A DNA stretch of 52,284 nt from Pseudomonadota bacterium (GTDB lineage: Bacteria > Pseudomonadota > Gammaproteobacteria > Thiotrichales > Thiotrichaceae), in the NCBI GenBank assembly GCA_002747455.1, contig PDPG01000055.1, positions 1-52,284 on the forward strand, read 5' to 3'. Below are positions 1 through 9,955 of the stretch, in pieces. Position numbers and translations under genes: made by a program. Every line of letters starts with the position of its first letter. Within the stretch, counting starts at the first letter, position 1. The notes beneath the pieces were generated by a model. It ran no database searches, was not told the origin of the DNA, and saw only the letters and a list, made by a program, of their open reading frames with translations.

Positions 1-417
1 GGCGTAGAGCGTTTCGCCCTCCAGATCAATGACGGTAGAACCGGCAGCTTCGGTCAACGGGTTGGGAAAAGGTTCGCTTTTGAGGCCGACTTTATCGACG
101 TAATGATAGAAGCCTGTCGATGATATCGGGAAGCGCATACCACCCAGCTCGGCAATGACACCATCAACGCCCTCAAACGGTTGCGAGCGTAAGCGGCCTC
201 CAAACTGGCCGGACTCATAGACAATGGGCCTTACCCCCATTCGCATCAATTCATAACCGGCCACCATACCTGCCGCACCCGAACCGATAATGGCGACTTT
301 GGCCCCATGACGGGACTCAGGAATCTGTCCCAGACCTTTCGGGTGGCTAATCCAGTCATCGTAGGCAAAAGGAAAGTCTGGTCCAAAGGTGGTGACTGGT
401 TTTTTTGATGCGTTCAT
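1..417 (-). CDS. davB: Lysine 2-monooxygenase-like FAD amine oxidase, N-terminal part (runs off the window)
   Basis: This is the first 139 codons of a flavin amine oxidase; the rest lies beyond base 1. The dinucleotide-binding loop is visible as VAIIGSGAAGMVAGYEL, followed by the acidic end of the second strand (IVYES) and the GGRLRS and AELGGMRFP motifs of amine oxidases that carry a substrate-facing arginine. The stretch resembles what I remember of Pseudomonas DavB, which oxidatively decarboxylates L-lysine to 5-aminovaleramide. It sits 9 bases after davA, and the davA stop region doubles as its ribosome site (TGAGG). Two tandem ATGs occur (ending at 420 and 417); the second has the better spacing. 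A tryptophan 2-monooxygenase is the main alternative, but the DavA neighbour favours lysine. Confidence 0.8.
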   Translation of the reverse strand, partial: MNASKKPVTTFGPDFPFAYDDWISHPKGLGQIPESRHGAKVAIIGSGAAGMVAGYELMRMGVRPIVYESGQFGGRLRSQPFEGVDGVIAELGGMRFPISSTGFYHYVDKVGLKSEPFPNPLTEAAGSTVIDLEGETLYA

Positions 418-426
418 CATAAAGCC

Positions 427-1230
427 TCAATTAGCATAAAGATTAGGTCGAATCCCCTGAAGATAGGGGGATAATTGTCGGGTTGCTTGGAGATTCTGGC
501 GGGAAATTTCCCCATAAATAAGTTCGGCATTCCGGCCAGCACGGACGATATCCTCGCCATCGGGCGCACATAAACAGGATAAGCCGCAATAATTAAACGG
601 TGCCTCAGAACCACAATAATTAGCATAGGCAACATACAGGCCGTTTTCTTCAGCGCGTGCGGGGACTAACCGTGTTGCAACCGAGTCAAACGGTGCCATA
701 TTTGCGGTGGGAACCAGCAGCACATCAGCCCCTGCCTGTGCGTAATGACGCGCGACTTCAGGGAACTCGATATCGTAACAAATCGCACTGGCAAACCTCC
801 ACCCTTGAAACTCAAATGGCGTACACAGCGAGTCACCGGCTGAAAACTGTGTGCGGTCTACTTCACCATACAAATGTGTTTTGCGGTAGACATTAAGTAA
901 CTGACCTTGCTCATCGATAAAAGCCGCTGAATTGTAAACTTGCCCTGACTCACCTAATTCCGGGAACCCAATCAGGATAGCGATGCCGTGAGATTTAGCA
1001 ATGTCAGCCGTCCGGTTCAGTATCGGGCCACCCAGTGGCTCGGCTAATTCCGCGACCCTGGTAGCGCCGATATTGTAGCCGGTCGCATACATTTCCGGCG
1101 TAATGATTAGCTGAGCCTGAGAGGAACTTGCCGCCTGTGCTGCGTCATTTAAATCAGCCAGTCGGTCACTGATGGCCGCTGTTATGTCTTTGGCTTGCGG
1201 TTGCCACAGGCACAGTTTTAATGATGTCAT
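427..1230 (-). CDS. davA: 5-aminovaleramidase-like carbon-nitrogen hydrolase
   Basis: A 267-residue nitrilase-superfamily amidase. The catalytic Glu-Lys-Cys triad can be read directly: E46 in ITPEMYATGYNIG, K117 in YRKTHLYGE and C151 in AICYDIEFPE. Length and motifs fit DavA, which hydrolyses 5-aminovaleramide to 5-aminovalerate and ammonia, and the gene directly precedes the davB-like oxidase as in the known lysine-degradation pair. The start has a good ribosome site (AGGA, 6 bases before ATG). The rest of the pathway (davT, davD) is not in the window. A different short-chain amidase remains possible, but the pairing makes the lysine route the most likely job. Confidence 0.82.
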   Translation of the reverse strand: MTSLKLCLWQPQAKDITAAISDRLADLNDAAQAASSSQAQLIITPEMYATGYNIGATRVAELAEPLGGPILNRTADIAKSHGIAILIGFPELGESGQVYNSAAFIDEQGQLLNVYRKTHLYGEVDRTQFSAGDSLCTPFEFQGWRFASAICYDIEFPEVARHYAQAGADVLLVPTANMAPFDSVATRLVPARAEENGLYVAYANYCGSEAPFNYCGLSCLCAPDGEDIVRAGRNAELIYGEISRQNLQATRQLSPYLQGIRPNLYAN

Positions 1231-1280
1231 TACTCATCCTGAAGAATCTACGCTAGGTTGTTTATAGCTTATGACAAATA

Positions 1281-1315
1281 AAAAAGCCTCTAAATCATAA
1301 ATTTAGAGGCTTTTT
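1281..1315 (-). terminator. Rho-independent terminator after groEL
   Basis: A perfect 15-bp stem (arms 1281-1295 and 1301-1315, 5-base loop) with A and T runs at its two ends. It lies between groEL and davA and would stop groESL transcription; the symmetrical tails would also let it work on the other strand. Confidence 0.9.
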
Positions 1316-1354
1316 TGAAACGCTATGAGCGTTAATGAAATGGTGCTTTGATGA

Positions 1355-3019
<1,665 letters not shown>

Positions 3020-3071
3020 TCAATTCTTTAAATGTTTAAACGCCACTTCTTAAAAAGTAACCGTCAGATAT

Positions 3072-3362
3072 TTACGCTTCGATAACAGCCAGAATGTCAT
3101 CTTCCTTCATCATCAGTAACTCTTCACCATCAACCTTGATCGTAGTGCCCGCATACTGACCGAAAAGAACCTGATCACCCACTTTTACATCCATCGCGCG
3201 AACATCACCGGAATCTGTGATTTTTCCTTTACCCGCAGCAATCACTTCACCACGATTAGGCTTTTCAGTTGCACTGTCCGGGATGATGATCCCACTTGCA
3301 GTGGTACGCTCTTCTTCTGTACGACGCACAACAACGCGATCATGCAAAGGACGAATATTCAT
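3072..3362 (-). CDS. groES: Co-chaperonin GroES (10 kDa)
   Basis: A 96-residue GroES starting [14 protein letters not shown], with the mobile-loop region (residues about 16-32, [15 protein letters not shown]) and the typical end [10 protein letters not shown]. The ATG at 3362 is chosen because GGAG lies just upstream and because GroES proteins start at this point; an in-frame ATG six codons earlier gives an atypical extension. It caps the GroEL ring during folding. It is the first gene of the groESL operon, directly downstream of the sigma-32-like promoter and CIRCE element. Confidence 0.99.
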   Translation of the reverse strand: MNIRPLHDRVVVRRTEEERTTASGIIIPDSATEKPNRGEVIAAGKGKITDSGDVRAMDVKVGDQVLFGQYAGTTIKVDGEELLMMKEDDILAVIEA

Positions 3363-3417
3363 ACTCTCAACTCCATACATATTTAGGGATTAGATCGTTT
3401 TAATTAACCCGCGCCTA

Positions 3418-3444
3418 TTAGCACTCTGGGCTAGTGACTGCTAA
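3418..3444 (-). promoter_or_regulatory. CIRCE operator (HrcA binding site) of groESL
   Basis: Arms TTAGCACTC and GACTGCTAA are separated by exactly 9 bases. The known CIRCE consensus is TTAGCACTC-N9-GAGTGCTAA, so 17 of 18 arm positions match (one G-to-C change in the right arm). It starts immediately downstream of the -10 box, where a bound HrcA repressor would block transcription. HrcA itself is not encoded in the window. Confidence 0.92.
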
Positions 3445-3473
3445 TAATGGGGATGGGTAAATATTAGTTCAAG
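3445..3473 (-). promoter_or_regulatory. Heat-shock (sigma-32 type) promoter of groESL
   Basis: On the minus strand, CTTGAA (3468-3473) and CCCCATTA (3445-3452) are separated by 15 bases. This matches the sigma-32 consensus (CTTGAA, 13-15 bases, CCCCAT). The groES ATG lies about 83 bases further on, and the CIRCE element abuts the -10 box. Confidence 0.88.
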
Positions 3474-3513
3474 TGCAAGAAATCAAAAAAAATCAAATTT
3501 AGTGTCAAGGAGA

Positions 3514-3987
3514 TTATCTATCCTTGCCGATGTGCTGGTCAGGCTTTTGCTGGAACTCACCCTCGATGATTTCCTCATCCACAGTACGACTACGAAACAC
3601 TGAGACACCACCCATCATGCTGACTGTAGAACGCTTGATAAGCTGCTCCACAAAGTAGCGTCGAGTAAACGGAAGCAGACACATAAACCCCATTGCATCC
3701 GTAAAAAATCCTGGGGTCATCAGAAATGCCCCACCAACCAGCAAGATTACACCCTCAATCATCTCCCTCGCAGGCATTACACCATTTGCCATATTTGACT
3801 GAAATCGCGAGAGTGTAGACAAGCCCTGTTGACGCAGCAGATACGCGCCAATAACTGCGGTGGCAACAACCAAGAACATCGTAGGGAATACACCAATTAC
3901 GGAACCCACTTCGATCAGAAGATAGATTTCAATAATTGGAACAACCAGAAACAGAAAGGTAAAAATTGGAAAACCACGCACAACCAC
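3514..3987 (-). CDS. fxsA: FxsA family membrane protein
   Basis: A 157-residue inner-membrane protein with hydrophobic helices at about residues 8-26, 30-50 and 75-105, then a charged C-terminal tail. The first helix region PIIEIYLLIEVG and the later GGAFLMTPGFFTDAMGF are the FxsA-family signatures. In E. coli the protein is known for relieving exclusion of phage T7 by the F plasmid; its normal function is unclear. It lies between dsbD and groESL on the same strand, a common neighbourhood in gammaproteobacteria. Confidence 0.9.
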   Translation of the reverse strand: MVVRGFPIFTFLFLVVPIIEIYLLIEVGSVIGVFPTMFLVVATAVIGAYLLRQQGLSTLSRFQSNMANGVMPAREMIEGVILLVGGAFLMTPGFFTDAMGFMCLLPFTRRYFVEQLIKRSTVSMMGGVSVFRSRTVDEEIIEGEFQQKPDQHIGKDR

Positions 3988-4114
3988 ACCCTAGACCAAT
4001 ATCGACTTAAATACCCAGTGAATATGGGTGTAGTCATCAAGAAATCAAGTGTGCTGAGCTGGCAGCGTAAGCTCTATTGAGATTTCGCAAGGCTCACATA
4101 CCAATAGAACCGAG

Positions 4115-6463
4115 TTATTCAAGACTTGAAAGAAACTGTTGTAAATGTTTTTTAAAAGGCTCCAGCTTCATTTCACCACTGATCCTGAAGTCTTTTTTCT
4201 CCACGCCATTGCGACCATAGAAAATAATATGAGGTGGGCCAAATACTTTCAGTGACTTGAGGAGTGCGCTGTCATCTGCTGTCATTTTGGTTACATCAGC
4301 CTGAATGACAATTGTATCTTTTAATAATGCAATCACAGTGGGATCACTAAATACGGTACTTTCCATCTCACGACAAGGAACACACCAATAAGCATAAAAG
4401 TCCAACATTACGGGCGCTTTGCTCTCACGAGCTTGCTTTAGAACGTCGTTTAATTCTGTAAGGTTGGTTATCTTTTTAAATTGCAGTGTATTATTTTCAA
4501 TCGTTGCCGCTTCTGTGTCGTGCTGACTGGGCGTTAATAATCCAGCCAGCGGCGCAAAGTAACTTGTGCTACCCGATGCTGCACCAATCACCAAAGTGGC
4601 TCCGAGTAGTAAAGCAACTAAACTACTGCTTTTCCCAAGACGCTTCCAGCCAGACGATTCCTCTGTTAATGAATCAGTCGCCCCAAGAAATACCGCGCTA
4701 CCAATAAGTAATATCCCCGACAACAGTAGCGTGACTTGCGGAGGCACAACTCTATCCAGCATCCAAATTGCCAGCCCCAGCATTATAACGCCAAATATAT
4801 GCTTCACAGTTTCCATCCACGCGCCTGCACGGGGGAGAATGGTGCCCGCCGACGTGCCAATGAGTAGCAAAGGAGCCCCCATTCCCATGCCTAACATAAA
4901 GAGAGAAAGGCCACCCAAGAGCACATCCTTAGTATCTGCAATATAGGCAAGTGCAGCGATGAGTGGTGCCGTCACGCAGGGCCCCACAATGAGTGCCGAC
5001 AACACTCCCATGATACCCGCACCAAGTAAGCTGCCACTGCGCTGTGTATTACTGATATTATTTAATTTGTTTTGGATAGTGCTTGGCATTTGTAATTCAT
5101 AAAAGCCAAACATCGACAAAGATAACACGACAAACAATAGGGCAAATGTGGTAATGACCCAAGGGTTCTGTAACGTAGCTGATAAATTTGCCCCCGTGTA
5201 GCCAGCGACCACTCCCGCGACAGCGTAGGTAAGTGCCATCGGGATAACGTAAGCTAAAGAAAGCGAAAATGCCTTGCCTTTGGATAAGTTTTCGCCCTGA
5301 CCGGTAATAATCCCTGAAAGAATTGGAATCATCGGAAAAACGCAAGGGGTCAAGGTTAGTAATAAACCACCAACAAAAAAGGCACTAACAACAGCAAAAA
5401 TACTTCGACTTTTTAATATGCCACCCAGCACACTCTGTTCAGATGTGGGAGCTGAAGAGATTATGCTACTGACTTGAGTTTGATTATTATCATTTAAACG
5501 GATATTGGCTGCTTCGCCAGCTGACTTTACTGGAGTAAATGCAGAAAAATCGACAATTTCTGTTTTTTCCTGAATGGGATAACAAATATTCGCGAGTTTA
5601 GAGCAGCCCTGATAACTGGTTTTCACTTCAAGCTGCTTTTGTTGACCTATTACCGGAACCGTGACCTCAAAATCTTTCTCATAGGTGATTACATCCCCAA
5701 GGTATACATCATTATGGAACTTGCCTTCCGGAAGATTTGGTTTTCCCAAAGTCACCCCGGACGCTTGATCAGTCAAGGAAAAAGCAATTTTATGCTGATA
5801 CAAGTAGTGTCCCGGTGTAACGTTCCAACGTGCATTCAGGGTGTTACTATCCGTTGCGATAATATCAAAGGTAAATGCTTTATCCGCTGGAAGTGGCTCA
5901 CTGCCCCGCCCACCTTGGATGCCACTCATTCTCCCGCCGGTAATACTGCTAATACCCAGCTCTTCTTTAATACTCAGTGGACTACTACTGATTGCGCTAA
6001 TTGGCTCAACAGCTTCACCCATGGTATTGGCGAAACTGGGGGGAAGACTGAGCGACAGAACTTTTTCCTGAGGAGGGAAGCAAATACCAATATCTGCACA
6101 CCCTTGGAACTTGCTCAGTATTTCAACGGACTGGGGGCTGTTAGCCCCTGTATGTTCCAGTGATATATCGAAAGTGACATCGCCACGGTATACGTCAACA
6201 GCACCAAATGTGATGTCTTCTTTCCGCTTCCCCTCAGGCTTGAATAGACTGGATACCGCTGATTGCTTTGTTTGACTAACGAAATCAACCTTATCCCGGT
6301 ATAAATAGTACCCATCAGCTATTTTCCAGGTTGCTCGGATGGTTTGGTCATCAATGACTTCAGTGCTCAGCTTGAATGCTTCGTTTACTCGCAGCAGATT
6401 ATCCGACGCAGCCATCAGATTGAACGAAATCAACAGTGCCAGAACTGAGAAAAAGGCTTTCAT
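4115..6463 (-). CDS. dsbD: Thiol:disulfide interchange protein DsbD with two N-terminal alpha domains
   Basis: It carries electrons from cytoplasmic thioredoxin across the inner membrane to periplasmic disulfide isomerases and cytochrome maturation proteins. Order: signal peptide (1-19), a first DsbD-alpha domain with QGCADIGIC (C122, C128), a second alpha-like domain with YQGCSKLANIC (C287, C294), a membrane domain of about eight helices beginning near 354 with TPCVFPMIP (C374) and a later GPCVTAPL, and a C-terminal thioredoxin domain with WCVPC (C694, C697). At 782 residues it is about 200 longer than E. coli DsbD, and the duplicated alpha domain explains the difference. The second domain has one extra residue between its cysteines. 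fxsA follows on the same strand. Confidence 0.95.
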   Translation of the reverse strand: MKAFFSVLALLISFNLMAASDNLLRVNEAFKLSTEVIDDQTIRATWKIADGYYLYRDKVDFVSQTKQSAVSSLFKPEGKRKEDITFGAVDVYRGDVTFDISLEHTGANSPQSVEILSKFQGCADIGICFPPQEKVLSLSLPPSFANTMGEAVEPISAISSSPLSIKEELGISSITGGRMSGIQGGRGSEPLPADKAFTFDIIATDSNTLNARWNVTPGHYLYQHKIAFSLTDQASGVTLGKPNLPEGKFHNDVYLGDVITYEKDFEVTVPVIGQQKQLEVKTSYQGCSKLANICYPIQEKTEIVDFSAFTPVKSAGEAANIRLNDNNQTQVSSIISSAPTSEQSVLGGILKSRSIFAVVSAFFVGGLLLTLTPCVFPMIPILSGIITGQGENLSKGKAFSLSLAYVIPMALTYAVAGVVAGYTGANLSATLQNPWVITTFALLFVVLSLSMFGFYELQMPSTIQNKLNNISNTQRSGSLLGAGIMGVLSALIVGPCVTAPLIAALAYIADTKDVLLGGLSLFMLGMGMGAPLLLIGTSAGTILPRAGAWMETVKHIFGVIMLGLAIWMLDRVVPPQVTLLLSGILLIGSAVFLGATDSLTEESSGWKRLGKSSSLVALLLGATLVIGAASGSTSYFAPLAGLLTPSQHDTEAATIENNTLQFKKITNLTELNDVLKQARESKAPVMLDFYAYWCVPCREMESTVFSDPTVIALLKDTIVIQADVTKMTADDSALLKSLKVFGPPHIIFYGRNGVEKKDFRISGEMKLEPFKKHLQQFLSSLE

Positions 6464-6685
6464 TTTATATTGTAAGTCCGGTTTTAGTGTATTCTATTGC
6501 AGTTATTTTTTATACGTGCGTACTTGATGGTTCACTCACCGCTTTTGTTCTCACGACAAAAAACCACCCCTGCATCACAACTCCCGATACTGTCTGCTTT
6601 GCACTGACTGCGCTTTCTTACTAGGTGGACGATTATAATTTAACTCGCCTCGGGTGACTATGGCCTATCATTACCAAATGTTAAG

Positions 6686-6717
6686 CCACCTGCCAGACAC
6701 CTTTTGCTAGCAGGTGG
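6686..6717 (-). other. Inverted repeat downstream of the H-NS-like gene
   Basis: Arms CCACCTGC (6686-6693) and GCAGGTGG (6710-6717) are perfect with a 16-base loop. The repeat lies 22 bases past the stop of the H-NS-like gene. No T run follows on the minus strand, so a terminator role is only a possibility. Confidence 0.4.
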
Positions 6718-6738
6718 TCACTGATGCTAGTAGTTGAC

Positions 6739-7065
6739 CTAACGAATCTTCAGGTCTTCCAGCGTTTTCCCACCTTCTTCTGTGGCTTCAACAACCCATA
6801 GTGGCTTACGTCCGCGACCGGTCCATGTAATACTTGGGTCGTCTGGATGCTGATATTTAGGCGCTGCCTTTCTAGTGACAGCCTTGCTTTTACCGCTAGG
6901 ATATATTTCCTCCAGCGTGTAACCCTCCTCTTGTACCATTCTTTGTATTTTTGCTCTAAGCTCTTGCCGTATTTCCTTATCACGCTTCCTAAGCTCCACT
7001 GGAACTTCCTCCAGTATTTTTAATAAAGTTACACGGTCAAACTGGGTATAATCTAATTCGCTCAC
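6739..7065 (-). CDS. H-NS family nucleoid-associated protein
   Basis: A 108-residue DNA-binding protein. The N-terminal half is a charged, heptad-like helix (residues about 10-50) suited to dimerisation, and the C-terminal part, YQHPDDPSITWTGRGRKP followed by LWV, is the H-NS DNA-binding domain with the AT-hook-like GRGRKP core. Family members silence AT-rich DNA. The start is GTG, supported by GGAAG six bases upstream. It is transcribed alone, with a candidate promoter at 7096-7125 in strongly AT-rich DNA, which would suit autoregulation (inference). Confidence 0.9.
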   Translation of the reverse strand: MSELDYTQFDRVTLLKILEEVPVELRKRDKEIRQELRAKIQRMVQEEGYTLEEIYPSGKSKAVTRKAAPKYQHPDDPSITWTGRGRKPLWVVEATEEGGKTLEDLKIR

Positions 7066-7095
7066 TATGATCTTCCAATTATTAATACAGCCTGT

Positions 7096-7125
7096 AATTT
7101 ACGTTTAATCTGTTTTTTAAGTCAA
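7096..7125 (-). promoter_or_regulatory. Candidate sigma-70 promoter of the H-NS-like gene
   Basis: TTGACT (7120-7125) and TAAATT (7096-7101) on the minus strand are 18 bases apart, about 30 bases before the GTG start and within a very AT-rich stretch. Confidence 0.5.
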
Positions 7126-7268
7126 GTAAATTTAAATACAAAAAGTGCAAAACTGTGTATTTAGTTTTTTGTTAGATCCTTTTAAATAAAAATTGGCTGA
7201 ACTCAGCACTATTTATTTACAAAAGTTACCGGATTTTTCACATCAATTTGCTTCTGCCCTCCCCTATA

Positions 7269-7427
7269 TCAGACCTCATTTAATTCCACGGTAGCGGGCG
7301 GCTTTGGAGCAGGTGTGGGCACATTATTCAGCAAAACGCAGTGCGTCAACCCGAATCTGCCCCGTGCTAGCGTCTCATACATCTCTTGTACGCAATAACG
7401 ACACCTGCAAACCACCGTCTGATCCAT
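7269..7427 (-). CDS. Candidate small cysteine-rich protein, 52 residues (unrecognised)
   Basis: An ATG-to-TGA ORF in the gap between the H-NS-like gene and the DUF4124 gene. It begins MDQTVVCRCRYCVQEMYETL, with a CxCxxC cluster (C7, C9, C12) and a fourth Cys at 30, followed by a Pro-rich tail (NNVPTPAPKPPATVELNEV). Base composition is visibly richer in GC than the flanking AT-rich DNA, which suggests coding. Against it, the only Shine-Dalgarno-like GGAGG lies 18 bases before the ATG, further than usual. I do not recognise the family; four cysteines could bind a metal, but that is speculation. Confidence 0.35.
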   Translation of the reverse strand: MDQTVVCRCRYCVQEMYETLARGRFGLTHCVLLNNVPTPAPKPPATVELNEV

Positions 7428-7628
7428 TGTTGACCAACTAAGAAGCCTCCGTCAGTCAGGTCTTCTTCTCTCTTTCGCCCAATCTTGCACTTTTCCGCAT
7501 AAAACCGACAAACTGTAGCAGCTCAACTTAACTTTTCGTAACAAGCTAGCTACTATTGGTTCGATCAACATCAATAAATCACATCAAATAAACACGTTGA
7601 TAATAATTACAATTAGTTAGGTACCCAC
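7428..7628. other. Intergenic DNA upstream of the DUF4124 gene
   Basis: The rest of the long gap after the H-NS-like gene. I see no tRNA, repeat or convincing promoter here. The only usable signal is the TTAGG ribosome site just before base 7629. Confidence 0.6.
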
Positions 7629-8099
7629 ATGAAAAAACTCACCCTCCCCCTGCTTATCATGCTGTTCGGAGTTCATTCTGTCGCACAGGCTGATATTTAC
7701 AAATGGACGGACAAGGATGGCAAAGTCCACTACTCAGCCACACCACCTAAAAAGCCTCAAAAGAATGTCGAAGACATCGAAGATAAAATTAAAGCCAGTA
7801 TTGGCAAGGTTCAACCTAAAACCAGCTACAAGGTACCAGTGGCAAGTAACACAGAAAGCAACACTCCAAAGAAGCAAGGCACCTCTGATGGGCGTGCTGG
7901 AGATCACTACAACGAAGATCGCTCGCAGGCAAGGCTTGCCTATTGCAATGACCTAAAACGTAATATCCACACAATGGAAAACAACAAAAACAGCAATCTG
8001 ATCAGAGAAGGTGAAAAAAAGCCGCTATCTGCTGACCAAATTAAAAACCAGTTAAAAAAAGACAAAGCAAATTTCGCTAAAAACTGCGGTGGCATTTGA
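7629..8099 (+). CDS. DUF4124 domain-containing secreted protein
   Basis: A 156-residue protein with a clear signal peptide (MKKLTLPLLIMLFGVHSVAQA, cleavage after AQA near residue 21). The DUF4124 motif DIYKWTDKDGKVHYSATPP (22-40) follows at once. The remainder is Lys/Asn-rich, hydrophilic and has two cysteines (YCNDL and KNCGGI). The family is periplasmic or envelope-associated, with no established activity. The ribosome site is AGG, 7 bases upstream. It lies just before proS on the same strand, but the 81-base gap with its own -10-like sequence suggests separate transcription. Confidence 0.88.
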   Translation: MKKLTLPLLIMLFGVHSVAQADIYKWTDKDGKVHYSATPPKKPQKNVEDIEDKIKASIGKVQPKTSYKVPVASNTESNTPKKQGTSDGRAGDHYNEDRSQARLAYCNDLKRNIHTMENNKNSNLIREGEKKPLSADQIKNQLKKDKANFAKNCGGI

Positions 8100-8114
8100 T
8101 CAGTATCCGTATGC

Positions 8115-8143
8115 TTTCTGATTTGCCGGTTTACCAGTATACT
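8115..8143 (+). promoter_or_regulatory. Possible proS promoter
   Basis: A good -10 box TATACT (8138-8143) lies 37 bases before the proS ATG. The -35 region (TTTCTG at 8115-8120, 17-base spacer) is weak, so only the -10 box is convincing. Confidence 0.4.
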
Positions 8144-8180
8144 ACTGAGCCAAATTAACTTCAGAAGCCTGCGGATTTTT

Positions 8181-9890
8181 ATGAGAGTTTCCCAATTTCC
8201 TATCTCAACTTTACGTGATACACCAACCGATGCCGAGGTAATCAGCCACCAACTTATGCTCAAGGCAGGCATGATCAAACGCCTAGCCTCTGGCCTGTAT
8301 ACCTGGGCGCCTCTGGGGCTTAAAGTATTACGCAAAGTTGAGAAAATTGTTCGTGAAGAAATGGATCGTTCAGGGGCTATCGAACTGCTCATGCCATCCA
8401 TACAGCCAGCGGAGCCTTGGAAAGAGTCGGGGCGATGGGAAGAATACGGCCCTGAGCTTTTGCGCATTACCGACCGAGGAAACAGAGATTTTTGCTACGG
8501 CCCAACGCATGAGGAGGTGATCACAGATTATCTACGCAATGAAATCAATAGTTATAAACAGCTTCCAGTCAACTATTACCAAATTCAAACTAAATTCCGT
8601 GATGAGATTCGCCCTCGTTTTGGTGTGATGCGCTCACGCGAGTTTTTAATGAAGGATGCCTACTCCTTCCACATTAGTGCTGAGTCTTTACAAGAAACCT
8701 ACGACATAATGTACGACACTTACCAGCGCATCTTTACACGCCTTGGTTTGAACTTCCGTCCGGTACAAGCAGATAATGGCTCAATAGGGGGTAATGGCTC
8801 CCACGAATTCCATGTGTTGGCCGATTCGGGTGAAGATGCTATCGCATTCTCAGACAGTAGCGACTTTGCAGCCAATGTTGAAAAAGCAGAGGCGGTAGCA
8901 AGTACACTTAAACGCCCTGCCCCCAGTGAGGAAATGGTAACTTTTGAGACACCGGGCCTAAAAACCATTGATGCCTTAGCCGAAGCAATGGGAATTCCAG
9001 CTACGCAGCAAGTTAAAATTCTCCTGGTTGAAGGTGAGGATGATACAACCGTTGCACTACTGCTTCGTGGTGATCATATTCTGAATGAAATCAAAGCCGA
9101 AAAAATTGAAGGCATTGTTGCCCCCCTTACTTTCGCCTCAGAAGAAACAATCATCGAACTCACCGGTAGCAAGCCCGGGTCACTAGGGCCTGTTGGGCTG
9201 AATCTGCGAATTATCGCTGACCATGCTGTTGCACCGCTTGCGGACTTTGTTTGTGGTGCCAATAAAGAAGGCTACCACCTGAAAGGTGTGAACTGGGGAC
9301 GGGACTTACCAGAGCCAGAGTACATGGATATTCGCAACGTGGTCGCTGGTGACCCCAGCCCGGACGGTCAGGGTGTGCTCGAAATCTGCCGAGGCATTGA
9401 GGTTGGTCATATCTTCCAGTTGGGCACCAAGTACTCTGAAGCCATGAATGCCAAAGTGCTGGATGAAAACGGAAAAAGCCAACTCATGACGATGGGCTGT
9501 TATGGTATTGGTGTTTCCCGCGTGGTTGCATCCAGTATCGAACAAAACCATGATGATAAGGGAATTATTTGGCCATCGGCGATGGCACCCTTCCAGGTCG
9601 CACTTGCACCGCTAAATTATCACAAGTCTGCTGAGGTGAAGGCGATTGCAGACAAGCTACATGCGGACTTAATGGATGCGGGCTACGAAGTTCTTCTGGA
9701 TGACCGTGATATTCGTCCCGGTGCCATGTTTGCAGATATGGAGCTAATCGGCATTCCTCACCGTATTGTCATTTCAGACCGTGGCTTAAAAAACAAGCAA
9801 CTAGAATACAAATTCAGAACCGCAACAGAAGCTGAAATGATTGAACTAGACAATGCTCTGGAAAATATTGTCAACAAGCTATCCGCTTGA
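8181..9890 (+). CDS. proS: Prolyl-tRNA synthetase (bacterial type with editing insertion)
   Basis: A 569-residue class II aminoacyl-tRNA synthetase that charges tRNA-Pro in the cytoplasm. Class II motif 2 reads [17 protein letters not shown] (about 138-154), motif 3 is in GCYGIGVSR (about 438-446), and the anticodon-binding domain follows ([21 protein letters not shown]). The long segment between motifs 2 and 3 (about 225-405) is the INS editing domain that clears Ala-tRNA-Pro. Length matches the E. coli type. A strong terminator follows at 9908. Confidence 0.98.
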   Translation: MRVSQFPISTLRDTPTDAEVISHQLMLKAGMIKRLASGLYTWAPLGLKVLRKVEKIVREEMDRSGAIELLMPSIQPAEPWKESGRWEEYGPELLRITDRGNRDFCYGPTHEEVITDYLRNEINSYKQLPVNYYQIQTKFRDEIRPRFGVMRSREFLMKDAYSFHISAESLQETYDIMYDTYQRIFTRLGLNFRPVQADNGSIGGNGSHEFHVLADSGEDAIAFSDSSDFAANVEKAEAVASTLKRPAPSEEMVTFETPGLKTIDALAEAMGIPATQQVKILLVEGEDDTTVALLLRGDHILNEIKAEKIEGIVAPLTFASEETIIELTGSKPGSLGPVGLNLRIIADHAVAPLADFVCGANKEGYHLKGVNWGRDLPEPEYMDIRNVVAGDPSPDGQGVLEICRGIEVGHIFQLGTKYSEAMNAKVLDENGKSQLMTMGCYGIGVSRVVASSIEQNHDDKGIIWPSAMAPFQVALAPLNYHKSAEVKAIADKLHADLMDAGYEVLLDDRDIRPGAMFADMELIGIPHRIVISDRGLKNKQLEYKFRTATEAEMIELDNALENIVNKLSA

Positions 9891-9907
9891 GGCATAGCGT
9901 CTCTCTG

Positions 9908-9953
9908 ACTCCCTTCCCGACAATTATTCTGCTACTTAGGAAGGGAGTTTTTT
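9908..9953 (+). terminator. Rho-independent terminator of proS
   Basis: A perfect 10-bp stem (ACTCCCTTCC at 9908-9917 and GGAAGGGAGT at 9939-9948, 21-base loop) is followed by a run of six T. It sits just before the end of the convergent gene. Confidence 0.85.
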
Positions 9954-9955
9954 GA

